From the NCBI RefSeq assembly GCF_003201815.1, contig NZ_QJKB01000020.1, forward strand, positions 1-60,789: a DNA stretch of 60,789 nt, written 5' to 3'. Origin of the DNA: Undibacterium pigrum (GTDB taxonomy: Bacteria > Pseudomonadota > Gammaproteobacteria > Burkholderiales > Burkholderiaceae_D). Under the pieces are notes generated by a model that worked only from the letters and a program-made list of their open reading frames with translations, did no database searches and was not told where the DNA came from. Made by a program: the position numbers and the translations under genes. Below, one piece after another: positions 53,209 through 60,789 of this stretch. The number at the start of each line of letters is the position of its first letter. Position 1 is the first letter of the stretch.

Positions 53209-54012
53209 ATGAAAAAAACCTGGACATCCTTGTTTGCACTTGCCCTGCTGATATTACATGGGCTTGCCCTGGCACAAAAGCCTGAGCCTCAACTCCTCAA
53301 AATTGCTACAGGCGAACTTCCCCCCTATGCCACCGAGAGCCGCGCCGACAAAGGCATAGCACTGAGCATCGTAAGGCGCGCCTTTGAACTGGAAGGCTAC
53401 CGCGTAGAATTTACTTTTTTACCATGGTCCAGGGCACTGGCAGAAAGCCGCGCTGGCAAGTGGGATGGCACAGCTTACTGGGGTCATAAGCCAGAACATG
53501 ATGCGAGTTTTTTCCTGAGCGACAATGTCATCACCGAGCAATGGGTGTTTGTCTACCGCAATGCCCTGGATTTCAAATGGCAGCAACTGACTGACCTGCG
53601 GCCATATCGTATCGCCATGATACAAGACTATACCTATACGCCAGAAATCTGGGCCATGGCCAACAAGGCTGAACTGAAAGTGGAGAAACTGCCCAATGAT
53701 ATGGCGGCCCTGCGCCTCTTGTTATTAAAGCGCGTAGACGTCGCCCCTATGGAAAGAAATGTCACCTGCGATTTGCTGGCCCGCAATTTCTCTCCTGGTG
53801 ATGCAGCGCAATTGTCTGCCCACCCAAAACTGATGACAGATAGTTTTACTACTCACCTCATGATGTCACGGGGTTTGCCAAGCAGCGCTGGCCGGGTTGC
53901 TGCCTTTAATGCTGGTTTGAAAAAATTGCGTGCATCTGGTGAATATCAAAAATTGTCGTCGCAGGTAAATTGCCCGCAAGGCTGGTCAGACGTCGCAAAA
54001 ACTGCGCACTGA
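53209..54012 (+). CDS. Periplasmic solute-binding protein, family 3 (orphan)
   Basis: A 267-residue exported protein of the amino-acid-type binding protein family (SBP_bac_3). The signal peptide is MKKTWTSLFALALLILHGLA with cleavage near ALAQ. The mature protein starts LLKIATGELPPYATES and contains VEFTFLPWSRALAESRAGKWDGTAYW and YRIAMIQDYTYTPEIW, a common pattern in the branch that lacks a transporter. No permease or ATPase gene is adjacent. Its closest neighbour is a convergent sensor kinase, so a role in sensing is possible but unproven. Confidence 0.85.
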   Translation: MKKTWTSLFALALLILHGLALAQKPEPQLLKIATGELPPYATESRADKGIALSIVRRAFELEGYRVEFTFLPWSRALAESRAGKWDGTAYWGHKPEHDASFFLSDNVITEQWVFVYRNALDFKWQQLTDLRPYRIAMIQDYTYTPEIWAMANKAELKVEKLPNDMAALRLLLLKRVDVAPMERNVTCDLLARNFSPGDAAQLSAHPKLMTDSFTTHLMMSRGLPSSAGRVAAFNAGLKKLRASGEYQKLSSQVNCPQGWSDVAKTAH

Positions 54013-54051
54013 CTCACTTAAGCACATTAAGCACACTTAAACGTACTCAAC

Positions 54052-55665
54052 TTATAGCGATTGTCCGTCTGTGTCTTCATGACCAGGCGCACACAGGGGC
54101 AATTGCATGATGAAGCTGCTACCCACTTCCGGCTCGCTTTCTACGCGTATGCTGCCACCCAGCACATCGCTGACCAGGTTGTAGACGATATTCAGTCCCA
54201 GGCCACTGCCGCCCTGCCCCAGCTTGGTGGTAAAGAAGGGGTCAAAGATGCGCCCCAGATTGGCTTCGGCTATCCCTATGCCATTGTCATTGACACTCAG
54301 TTCAACCGTGGCTGGCTGCGTGTCAAGCAACCGCGCCCGGATATCAATGATGCCATTTTCACGACCGTCAAAGCCGTGCAAGATCGCATTATTGATAAGA
54401 TTGCTGATAATCTGTCCCAGTAATCCTGGGTAGGCATCCATGCGTATTTCAGGCGGGATGTCCATGCGTATGTCATGCACATTACGCTTGATGCTGGCAC
54501 CTATGGTCAGCAGGGTTTCCCTGATCACTTCATCAAGCAGGAAAACGCGGCGCTGGGCACTGGTCCTGTCCACCGCCACACGCTTGAAGCTGCCTATCAG
54601 CTCGGCCGCACTATGCAGGTTACGCAAGAGGATATCGCTGGCCTGCAAATTATTTTCCACATAATTCTGCAAGGCGATACGGGTGACCCCCAGTGTCATT
54701 TTTTTATTGAATTCACGGCTCAGATCATGAATTGTGCTGGCCACGGTGACAGAGTTACCTATCGGCGTATTGAGTTCATGGGCAACACCTGCCACCAGTG
54801 ACCCCAGTGCGGCAAGCCTGTCACTGCGCTGGATTTCAGCATGGGCTGTATTGAGATCATCGAGAGCGGTACGCAACTCCTGATTCGAAGAGTTTAATTG
54901 CCTGGTACGGTCTTCTACCCGTTGCTCCAGCGTGGCATTGTGGCTGGCTTGCTCATGCATCAGCTCACCCAGACGCAAGCGCATGGAATCCACACCCCGT
55001 GCCAGGCTGCCAAGCTCATCTGGCCTGGCGACACTGACCGCATCAGCCAGTTGCCCTTCTCCCAATCTATCCACATCACGCTGTAATTGTTGCAAAGGCC
55101 GCATCATGCGCCTCTGGAACAAGAGCCATAACAGGAAAAATGAGATCAGCAATTGCACCAGAATGGCAGCCCCGCCCTTAAGGAATTTCCTGAAAAATTC
55201 CTGCTCCATCAAATGACTGCTCATTTCTATGGTGACACGCCCGATGACACTACCATCCTTGCGGATATCGCGGGTTTCGCTGAGCAAGCCACGTTTTTCC
55301 ACATTGGCCTGTTCGGCATGGACAAAGCGACCGAGGGCTGCATCTTCAACAACAATGCGTACAACATCGGGATTGAGCATGACGGAATTGACGAAGCTTT
55401 GCGCACTGCTGGCATCGACTTGCCACAATGGCACGGGCATGGTCTGCTCCAGCATACTGGCATATTGTTTGAGCGGGCCACGTACGCGGACTTCAAATTC
55501 ACGTTCATAACTGTCGCGGGCCAGCATGGTGCCCAGGAGGATGGCAGGAATAAGGATACCCAGACCTATACCCAGCACAATCGCATTGCGCAAAGACAGT
55601 GTTCCCGTTCGCCCACGGGCTGTCTGATCTGGAGAAACTGGATGAGGTGAGTGCTTGCTGAGCAT
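54052..55665 (-). CDS. Orphan membrane sensor histidine kinase
   Basis: A 537-residue kinase. Two membrane helices (about 27-47 and 165-183) enclose a periplasmic region of about 115 residues that contains LEQTMPVPLWQVDASSAQSFVNS. HAMP spans about 185-237, then a coiled coil leads to HisKA with H296 (VAGVAHELNTPIGNS). The ATPase domain has ISNLINNAILHGFDG, NDNGIG, FDPFFTTKLGQGGSGLGL. No response regulator gene is next to it. It is convergent with the binding-protein gene at 53209, 39 bp apart. Cognate regulator and signal are unknown. Confidence 0.9.
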   Translation of the reverse strand: MLSKHSPHPVSPDQTARGRTGTLSLRNAIVLGIGLGILIPAILLGTMLARDSYEREFEVRVRGPLKQYASMLEQTMPVPLWQVDASSAQSFVNSVMLNPDVVRIVVEDAALGRFVHAEQANVEKRGLLSETRDIRKDGSVIGRVTIEMSSHLMEQEFFRKFLKGGAAILVQLLISFFLLWLLFQRRMMRPLQQLQRDVDRLGEGQLADAVSVARPDELGSLARGVDSMRLRLGELMHEQASHNATLEQRVEDRTRQLNSSNQELRTALDDLNTAHAEIQRSDRLAALGSLVAGVAHELNTPIGNSVTVASTIHDLSREFNKKMTLGVTRIALQNYVENNLQASDILLRNLHSAAELIGSFKRVAVDRTSAQRRVFLLDEVIRETLLTIGASIKRNVHDIRMDIPPEIRMDAYPGLLGQIISNLINNAILHGFDGRENGIIDIRARLLDTQPATVELSVNDNGIGIAEANLGRIFDPFFTTKLGQGGSGLGLNIVYNLVSDVLGGSIRVESEPEVGSSFIMQLPLCAPGHEDTDGQSL

Positions 55666-55974
55666 CCTTGCAGTCAGTCCCGGTGTTAGCCAAAAGCCAT
55701 AACGGCAGAATTTGTCCAGACCATGGTCCAGACCTGATTGATTTACAAAGAAGCAGCAGCCTCAGTCTCAATGGCAAATACCTGAAGGTACTCCGCGTTG
55801 CTCAAATATTCTACCTGAAATTGATTATGCCTTCTTTGATTAGCATTTCACTGTGGCAAATCTGAAATCCGGCCGCTAGTCTCTCCTTAGCTTGATGCAG
55901 ATCACGGATGGCTAACTTTATAAGCTTAATATGAATAGAAGAAAAATTTTTCTTCTATTGTCAAAGGAGCATCC
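55666..55974. other. Intergenic region before the DUF465 gene
   Basis: This 309-bp stretch has no gene. It contains the upstream region of the divergent kinase and, at its right end, a 26-bp perfect palindrome just before the DUF465 ribosome site. TTTATAAG near 55917 is a possible -10 for that gene. Confidence 0.4.
55934..55959 (+). promoter_or_regulatory. Perfect 26-bp palindrome upstream of the DUF465 gene
   Basis: AATAGAAGAAAAA is followed immediately by its exact reverse complement TTTTTCTTCTATT. It ends 5 bp before AAAGGAG and 15 bp before the ATG. It could be an operator for a dimeric regulator, or an RNA hairpin next to the ribosome site. The symmetry is certain; the role is not. Confidence 0.6.
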
Positions 55975-56223
55975 ATGCAAGTAGACCACCATCCTCTTTC
56001 CACCGAATTCCCTGAATTTAAACAAGCCATACATGAGCTTAAGGCTGACAATGCCCATTTCGCCAAGCTGTTTGCAGAATATGATGAAACAGATAAAGCC
56101 ATTAATCGCGCAGAAAATGGCGCGGAACATTTAGGTGATGTGGCACTGGAGGGCTTGAAGAAATTGCGCCTCAGTCTGAAAGACCAGTTATTCCATATTT
56201 TGCAGAGTAGTGCCGTGGCCTGA
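55975..56223 (+). CDS. DUF465 (YdcH-like) small protein
   Basis: An 82-residue charged, mostly helical protein of the DUF465/YdcH family. The family pattern is visible: HPLSTEFPEFKQAIHELKADNAHFAKLFAEYDETDKAINRAE in outline, followed by LKKLRLSLKDQLFHIL, as in cytoplasmic coiled-coil proteins of this type. The ribosome site AAAGGAG lies six bases before ATG. Function is unknown. It stands alone, preceded by a perfect palindrome. Confidence 0.88.
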   Translation: MQVDHHPLSTEFPEFKQAIHELKADNAHFAKLFAEYDETDKAINRAENGAEHLGDVALEGLKKLRLSLKDQLFHILQSSAVA

Positions 56224-56256
56224 TTGATGCAACTGCCGTTCTGAAAATCGCCGGAC

Positions 56257-57057
56257 TTAGTTCCGGCGTTTTGCCCTGAAGACTTGCTGGTCTTCATAAA
56301 AAGCAGTGTCCTGTTGGTGCCACCAGCCTGGTAAACCAAGCACGGGCAAAGGTGTGTAATTTGCGGTTGTCAAAGTCTGGCTGGCAAGTTGTTGCGCCAC
56401 CATAGCGTCAACATATGCACGTCTGGCAATTGCATCCCATGTGAAATACGCTGGTTCCACCATCACTACCCAGGTATGCGCTGTGATTGCCTTATACGGC
56501 TGAACCAGTTTTTCCATCAGGGCATGGCCAAAGCACCAGACTTCAGCACAGCGCCCAAATTTATCTGCCTGCAAAACGAAGGCATCTTGCCATGCATGTG
56601 CGCGCAAGGCAGCGATAAGGTCTGCCCCTTCAGTGGTATCAGCAAGCACCAGCAAAGCAGCATTCTCGTCAAAAATAGTCGCTGCGTCACGAGCAGGGCC
56701 ACGTGACTTCCCTATACCCAGACTTGCAATCTGCGCCGCCTGCAAGGCATTTAACTGACGTTTGATGGCTGGAAAAGTCAGCCATACCAGGGCATTGAAA
56801 AAATCATGCAGATTCTCACGCGTGGGCACCAGTCCAGTAGCGCTGATATGCGCTTCATAAGCCTCACCCTCTGGCAGTTCTTCCTGTGTGATAAAGCGTA
56901 GCGGCAAGTCACGATGATTGCTCAGCCCTGCCTGCACAGCACACAGATTGAGTTGCGCGCGCCAGTCATCTGCCGCGAGCAAGCCTTGGGCCTGCTCGCG
57001 CACGGCGGCAAACCAGGCTTGCGGCCAGTCTATGCCATCAAAAAAGCGTGGTGTCAT
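56257..57057 (-). CDS. DUF3025 protein
   Basis: A 266-residue cytoplasmic protein of the DUF3025 family, common in beta- and gammaproteobacteria. Conserved parts are LPLRFITQEELPEGEAYEAHI, NLHDFFNALVWLTFPAIKRQLN (about 102-123, the most conserved stretch), RGPARDAATIFDENAALLV, and a late LPVLGLPGWW. No catalytic function is known. It starts 17 nt after the pyrC stop on the same strand, so the two are likely co-transcribed, as is common for this pair in related bacteria (from memory). Confidence 0.85.
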   Translation of the reverse strand: MTPRFFDGIDWPQAWFAAVREQAQGLLAADDWRAQLNLCAVQAGLSNHRDLPLRFITQEELPEGEAYEAHISATGLVPTRENLHDFFNALVWLTFPAIKRQLNALQAAQIASLGIGKSRGPARDAATIFDENAALLVLADTTEGADLIAALRAHAWQDAFVLQADKFGRCAEVWCFGHALMEKLVQPYKAITAHTWVVMVEPAYFTWDAIARRAYVDAMVAQQLASQTLTTANYTPLPVLGLPGWWHQQDTAFYEDQQVFRAKRRN

Positions 57058-57074
57058 GGAAATGCAGACAATAT

Positions 57075-58139
57075 TCAGGCAGCGCGCATTTTCCAGTGCA
57101 GGGTTTCACCACTGTTCAGCGGCACGATACTGGTATCGGCAAATGGTAATTCTGCCGGCATTTGCCAGTCTTCGCGCACCAGCGTAATGCTGTCTCTATT
57201 GCGTGGCAATTGATAAAAGTCAGGGCCATTGAAACTCGCAAAGGCTTCCAACTGATCAAGTGCACCAGCCTGATCAAAAGCTTGTGCATACAATTCCATC
57301 GCGTGCAGGGCGGTGTAGCAACCGGCGCAACCGCAGGCATGTTCTTTCAACCCCTTGGCATGCGGCGCAGAATCAGTGCCCAGGAAAAAACGCTTGCTGC
57401 CCGATGTCGCCGCCTTTACCAGCGCCTGGCGATGGGTTTCACGTTTCAATACTGGCAGGCAGTAATAATGCGGGCGTATGCCACCTTTGAAAATCTCATT
57501 ACGGTTATACAGCAAATGATGGGCAGTAATCGTCGCCGCTATCGGGCCGCCGGATTCTGCCACATAGGCAGCAGCATCACTGGTGGTGATATGTTCAAAC
57601 ACCACTTTCAATTCTGGCATGTCCTTGCGCAGCGGTTGCATGACGCGGTCGATGAACACGGCTTCACGGTCAAACAAATCGATCTCGGCATCGGTCACTT
57701 CACCATGCACCAGGAAGGGCATGCCAACTTCCTGCATGGTTTCCAGGGTCTTGTAGCAATTCTTAAGGTCAGTCACACCCGCATCAGAATTGGTGGTGGC
57801 ACCAGCCGGATACAGTTTCACGGCATGTACAAAGCCACTGTCCTTGGCACGGCGAATTTCATCTGGTGGCGTGTTATTGGTCAGGTACAGGGTCATCAGC
57901 GGCTCAAAGTTCATGCCTGCTGGCAGGGCAGCAAGTATACGTTCGCGATAAGCAGCGGCCTGCTCTGTCGTTGTGACTGGCGGTTTCAGGTTGGGCATGA
58001 TGATGGCGCGGGCAAACTGCGCTGCCGTATGTGGCAACACGCTGGCCAGTGCTGCGCCATCGCGCACATGCAAATGCCAGTCATCTGGACGGGTGATGGT
58101 GATTTGTTGCGGGTAAATATTGGCAGTAGAGGCAGTCAT
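57075..58139 (-). CDS. pyrC: Dihydroorotase
   Basis: Zinc enzyme that closes carbamoyl aspartate into dihydroorotate in pyrimidine synthesis. The 354 residues match the type II (E. coli PyrC) length. Metal ligands are seen in RPDDWHLHVRDG (HxH, about 17-28), the carboxylated lysine in HAVKLYPAGATTNSDAG, and histidines in VHGEV, FEHITT and the aspartate in FLGTDSAPH. The sequence CGCAGCYTA near the C-terminal part is typical. A DUF3025 gene follows 17 nt downstream. Confidence 0.96.
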   Translation of the reverse strand: MTASTANIYPQQITITRPDDWHLHVRDGAALASVLPHTAAQFARAIIMPNLKPPVTTTEQAAAYRERILAALPAGMNFEPLMTLYLTNNTPPDEIRRAKDSGFVHAVKLYPAGATTNSDAGVTDLKNCYKTLETMQEVGMPFLVHGEVTDAEIDLFDREAVFIDRVMQPLRKDMPELKVVFEHITTSDAAAYVAESGGPIAATITAHHLLYNRNEIFKGGIRPHYYCLPVLKRETHRQALVKAATSGSKRFFLGTDSAPHAKGLKEHACGCAGCYTALHAMELYAQAFDQAGALDQLEAFASFNGPDFYQLPRNRDSITLVREDWQMPAELPFADTSIVPLNSGETLHWKMRAA

Positions 58140-58283
58140 GATAGCTCGCAGTGACGGAATACTGGCATTTTACCTTTTCCACCCGTCTTAAGCACCCTTG
58201 CCAGTACAGGTCAGGGACATATCATTGGCTTAAGCGTCTGGAAAAATACTTAAAGAACTACAAATTTTCAAGACCATGTTTTC

Positions 58284-59081
58284 TTAATGACATGCAGGAA
58301 CGGTGTCAAACTTGCCACCAAAACGCTGCAATGCCATGACACGCATGATCAATGCCTGTTCGGGCAGGATATCCAGCGCATTTTGTGGTGAAGTCCCTTG
58401 CGTCATCAACAAAGCCTTGTCTTGCGTATGCGCCAGACCGAGGACATGGCCTAGCTCATGCCCCAATGGCTTCCCCATCATGAAGTAGGGATTGGCATGC
58501 TTGTCCTGCCTATTCATCAGCACGTCGTTGAATACCGCTTTGCCTGCTGGCAAATTACCAAATGCATCGGCAATTTTGCCTGCCGGATTGGGCATGGCAG
58601 AAGCAAAAATCACGGTCAACTGATGGCGATTTCCAGTCCATGCTGGCAGCTCGTTAGCTGGGCGAAATTTGAAATTGAAACTAATGCTTGCCTGCTGGTA
58701 GTAGCGGTTGACGAGCGCCATATAGGCTGGCAGTTGCTCAGGTCTATTCCAAATGGCAGAGTCTTTGAAAAACACGTCCACATCGACCACTATGGTTTTC
58801 TTGCTTTCTGCATCAGCACAAATTGCCGCATGCAAAGCACAGTCTGGTTGCTGCTCGGGAAAAATTTTTAATGCACGCGGCAAATCTGTAACCTGCAGAT
58901 GCGACCAGTCCCGTGCTTGCCATTGATATTCATCAGGTAGTAATTTTCTGCATTTTTTTGCATCAACTTCCCTTTTGCTCTCAGCGCCATAAACTGGTGC
59001 AACTACCAGCGCCAGGCAGGCAAGTATGAAGCAGACGAAAGACTGCATCACTGAAGCAAATGAAGAAGGGAGTAAATGCAT
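58284..59081 (-). CDS. Secreted zinc metalloprotease-like protein
   Basis: A predicted exported metzincin-like protease. The zinc motif HELGHVLGLAH (HExxHxxGxxH) is clear, followed after about ten residues by LLMTQGTS, a possible Met-turn. From ATG 59081 the protein is 265 residues with a hydrophobic signal segment (SFVCFILACLALVVAPVYGA); ATG 59048 is an alternative, and the longest frame would start inside the terminator at 59175-59210 and is rejected. Neither start has a strong ribosome site. An upstream domain has VVDVDVFFKDSA and a pattern NRYYQQASISFNFKF seen in matrixin-like proteins. Substrate is unknown. Confidence 0.75.
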   Translation of the reverse strand: MHLLPSSFASVMQSFVCFILACLALVVAPVYGAESKREVDAKKCRKLLPDEYQWQARDWSHLQVTDLPRALKIFPEQQPDCALHAAICADAESKKTIVVDVDVFFKDSAIWNRPEQLPAYMALVNRYYQQASISFNFKFRPANELPAWTGNRHQLTVIFASAMPNPAGKIADAFGNLPAGKAVFNDVLMNRQDKHANPYFMMGKPLGHELGHVLGLAHTQDKALLMTQGTSPQNALDILPEQALIMRVMALQRFGGKFDTVPACH

Positions 59082-59174
59082 GAGAAATCGCTGAACGGCG
59101 GTGCTGTGATTGTGATGCTTCACATGCAAATACGCAGCAATTTTATTGTATCTGTGTATGGTGACTTCAGTTAC

Positions 59175-59210
59175 AAACAAGCCCGGCACTTTGCAGTGCC
59201 GGGCTTGTTT
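59175..59210 (-). terminator. Strong terminator after the surface-protein gene
   Basis: A 16-bp perfect stem AAACAAGCCCGGCACT / AGTGCCGGGCTTGTTT with loop TTGC lies 49 bp past the surface-protein stop on the minus strand. The 3' arm supplies CTTGTTT. It insulates that highly biased gene from the protease gene. Confidence 0.9.
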
Positions 59211-59259
59211 GATTTTATCACTTTACAGGAGGATTACCCTCCTGCTAATACCAACCGAA

Positions 59260-60789
59260 TTAAGCGATGAAGTCGCCAGCGACGATGGAACCTGCGCCAG
59301 TGAGTTTAACGATAAAGTCAGTTGCGTCAACTGTACCTACAGTGCCACCGATGTTTTGGAAAGCATATGTACCAGCTGCTGTACCTGCGGCTACAGTGAT
59401 AACGTAAGCCTGAGTATTCGCTGCCAGAGCCGCGCCAGCTGCAGATGCTGCTGTAGCGATTGCTGCTGCCAGAGTTGCTGTATCAGCAGTAGCGATGGAC
59501 AACAGGTTCAATGTTGTTGCTGCTGTGCCAGTTTTGAACACGTCAGCGCCTGCAACTTTGAAGTTTGCCACTGTATCGATATTGGCCAGAACAGAACCAG
59601 TAGCAATAGTATCAGCACCAGTTGCAGTTGTAGACAGGTTGATTGTATCCACACCAGAACCACCAGTGATCGTTGTGTTACCAGTACCAGCACCCAGAAT
59701 GTTCAGAGTCTGACCACCTGTGCCCAGAACAACGTTATTGATGTCAGTAGCAGCAGACTTGGTGAAGTTCAAAACCACGCCAGCACCGTTTTCATTTGTC
59801 ACTGTCCATGCAGCTGTAGTACCACCAGTTACATTGATAGTTTCGATGCCAGTTGTTTTTGTGCTCAAGTTGATTGCTGCTGTTACTGCACCAACATTCA
59901 GAACATCAATACCCAGGCCACCGTTGATAGTAGCGATGGAAGCATTGTAGATTGCTTCGCTGATGTTCAGAGTGTCATTACCAGTGCCGCCAACTACGGA
60001 AACTGCACCTGCAGCTGCAGTGAATGTGTTCACACCGTTAGCCAGGTTGTAGTTTTCGATTGCTGCGTTACCTGCAACTGTACCTGCTGTTGTGAATGTC
60101 AGTGTTTCTGCACCAGCAGCTGTTACTGTACCTGTGAAGGCTGCATATTGAGCAGCTGTCAGCGTTACAGAAGAGTTGTTAGCCAGAGTCAGTTGTTCGA
60201 AACCAGTGATGTTCGCACCAGCGATGTTAGTACCGTTTATCAAAGACAATGTATCTGTTGTACCTGCACCTGCACTGAAAGTACCTGTGTAGCTCAACGC
60301 GCCCAGTGTCAGTGTGTTAGTACCTGTACCCAGATTCACATTACCAGCTGTGAAGGAAGCACCTGCACCTGTCAGGTTAACACTGTCATCACCTGTGCCG
60401 CCATTAACTGTAGTAATACCAGTTGTAGCTGCACCGAAAGTAATGGCGTTAGTTGCGTTTGCCAGGTTCAGAGTCTTGATGTTGGTGATAGTACCGCCAG
60501 TTGTGCCGTCGCCAATCGCAAGAGTAGCTGCACCAGTCAGAGTGATGACATCTGTGTCAGCAGCATTACCGTTGACAGTTGTGCCACTCAAAGTAGCAGC
60601 CAGACCTGTGAAGTTGTCGTTCACGTTCAATGTGCTATTGAATGTTTGGCCAGCTACCAGTGCTGTTGGGGACAATGCTGTACCGCCACCATTGACTGGG
60701 TTAGTACCAACTACACCTGTTGTTACTGTTGCGCCACCAGACAGGGACACTGCATTGGATGTTGTCGTGTTGTTCACGCCACCACCAGT
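59260..60789 (-). CDS. C-terminal part of a large RTX-like / S-layer-like surface protein
   Basis: At least 509 residues, open at the window edge, so the N-terminus is missing; the apparent GTG start at 60777 is internal. The sequence is very rich in Gly, Thr, Ala, Asn and Val and almost lacks charge, Cys and Pro. Degenerate RTX-type turns recur: GGTGDDSVNL, GGTGNDTLNI, GGLGIDVLN, GGSGVDTINL. The last 100 residues (TVANFKVAGADVF, AQAYVITVAAG-like strands, VDATDFIVKLTGAG, SIVAGDFIA) look like a secretion/C-terminal surface domain of type I-exported S-layer-like proteins. Codon choice resembles the porins, suggesting abundant expression. The transporter is not in the window. Confidence 0.7.
   Translation of the reverse strand, partial: TGGGVNNTTTSNAVSLSGGATVTTGVVGTNPVNGGGTALSPTALVAGQTFNSTLNVNDNFTGLAATLSGTTVNGNAADTDVITLTGAATLAIGDGTTGGTITNIKTLNLANATNAITFGAATTGITTVNGGTGDDSVNLTGAGASFTAGNVNLGTGTNTLTLGALSYTGTFSAGAGTTDTLSLINGTNIAGANITGFEQLTLANNSSVTLTAAQYAAFTGTVTAAGAETLTFTTAGTVAGNAAIENYNLANGVNTFTAAAGAVSVVGGTGNDTLNISEAIYNASIATINGGLGIDVLNVGAVTAAINLSTKTTGIETINVTGGTTAAWTVTNENGAGVVLNFTKSAATDINNVVLGTGGQTLNILGAGTGNTTITGGSGVDTINLSTTATGADTIATGSVLANIDTVANFKVAGADVFKTGTAATTLNLLSIATADTATLAAAIATAASAAGAALAANTQAYVITVAAGTAAGTYAFQNIGGTVGTVDATDFIVKLTGAGSIVAGDFIA

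Noticed and set aside
57162..58154. A 330-residue plus-strand frame over pyrC
   Set aside because: It is a shadow of pyrC, whose zinc-ligand motifs are complete.
1..60789. CRISPR arrays, prophage genes, insertion sequences and tRNA genes
   Set aside because: I saw no regularly spaced direct repeats with spacers, no transposase, integrase or phage structural gene, and no tRNA cloverleaf; a tool-based scan could still find a short element.

Overview
The window looks like about 61 kb of chromosome from a betaproteobacterium of the order Burkholderiales, most likely family Oxalobacteraceae and perhaps Undibacterium-like. I infer this from gene families, from conserved neighbourhoods (M23 peptidase/tyrS/dtd, dusB-fis-purH, ruvC-ruvA-ruvB), from Burkholderiales-type porins and from a base composition that looks only moderately GC-rich. 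I could not run any search, so the genus is a guess.

Left part (1-16172). The first 18 bases are the 5' end of a 16S rRNA gene that leaves the window on the minus strand; its boxA leader and a near-consensus P1 promoter follow. Next comes a minus-strand run for cell-wall recycling and remodelling (M23 peptidase, GNAT, anmK), divergent from tyrS, dtd and a histidine phosphatase. A two-gene operon follows, with a FeeM-like (TIGR03694-type) acyltransferase and an adenylate-forming enzyme that overlap. Facing it is a minus-strand unit of two tandem paralogous secreted proteins, a LytS-type kinase and a LytTR regulator. An unknown membrane protein and a type II NADH dehydrogenase close this part.

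Middle (16173-38890). dusB-fis-purH and ruvC-ruvA-ruvB are separated by a 922-residue Sel1-repeat protein that carries an internal duplication of about 870 bp. Then come a hydratase-like gene, two general porins, coq7, uvrD, a dapA-family gene with a long structured leader, and a periplasmic ClpP-like gene broken by one amber codon. The thiamin operon thiC-thiS-thiG-thiD-thiE follows, under a TPP riboswitch with a visible ribosome-site hairpin. A 102-bp inverted-repeat element sits inside this operon, and a sister copy lies between tyrS and dtd.

Right part (38892-60789). A minus-strand block encodes a TonB receptor, an ABC-type periplasmic binding protein, a 1526-residue hybrid kinase ending in GGDEF-EAL, and a TPR-GGDEF diguanylate cyclase. 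It looks like a solute-sensing and cyclic-di-GMP locus. After it come valS, a DUF2147 protein, an orphan amino-acid-type binding protein convergent with an orphan histidine kinase, a DUF465 (YdcH) protein, pyrC with a DUF3025 gene, a secreted zinc protease, and the C-terminal third or so of a repetitive, RTX-like surface protein that runs off the window. I saw no CRISPR array, prophage, transposase or tRNA gene.
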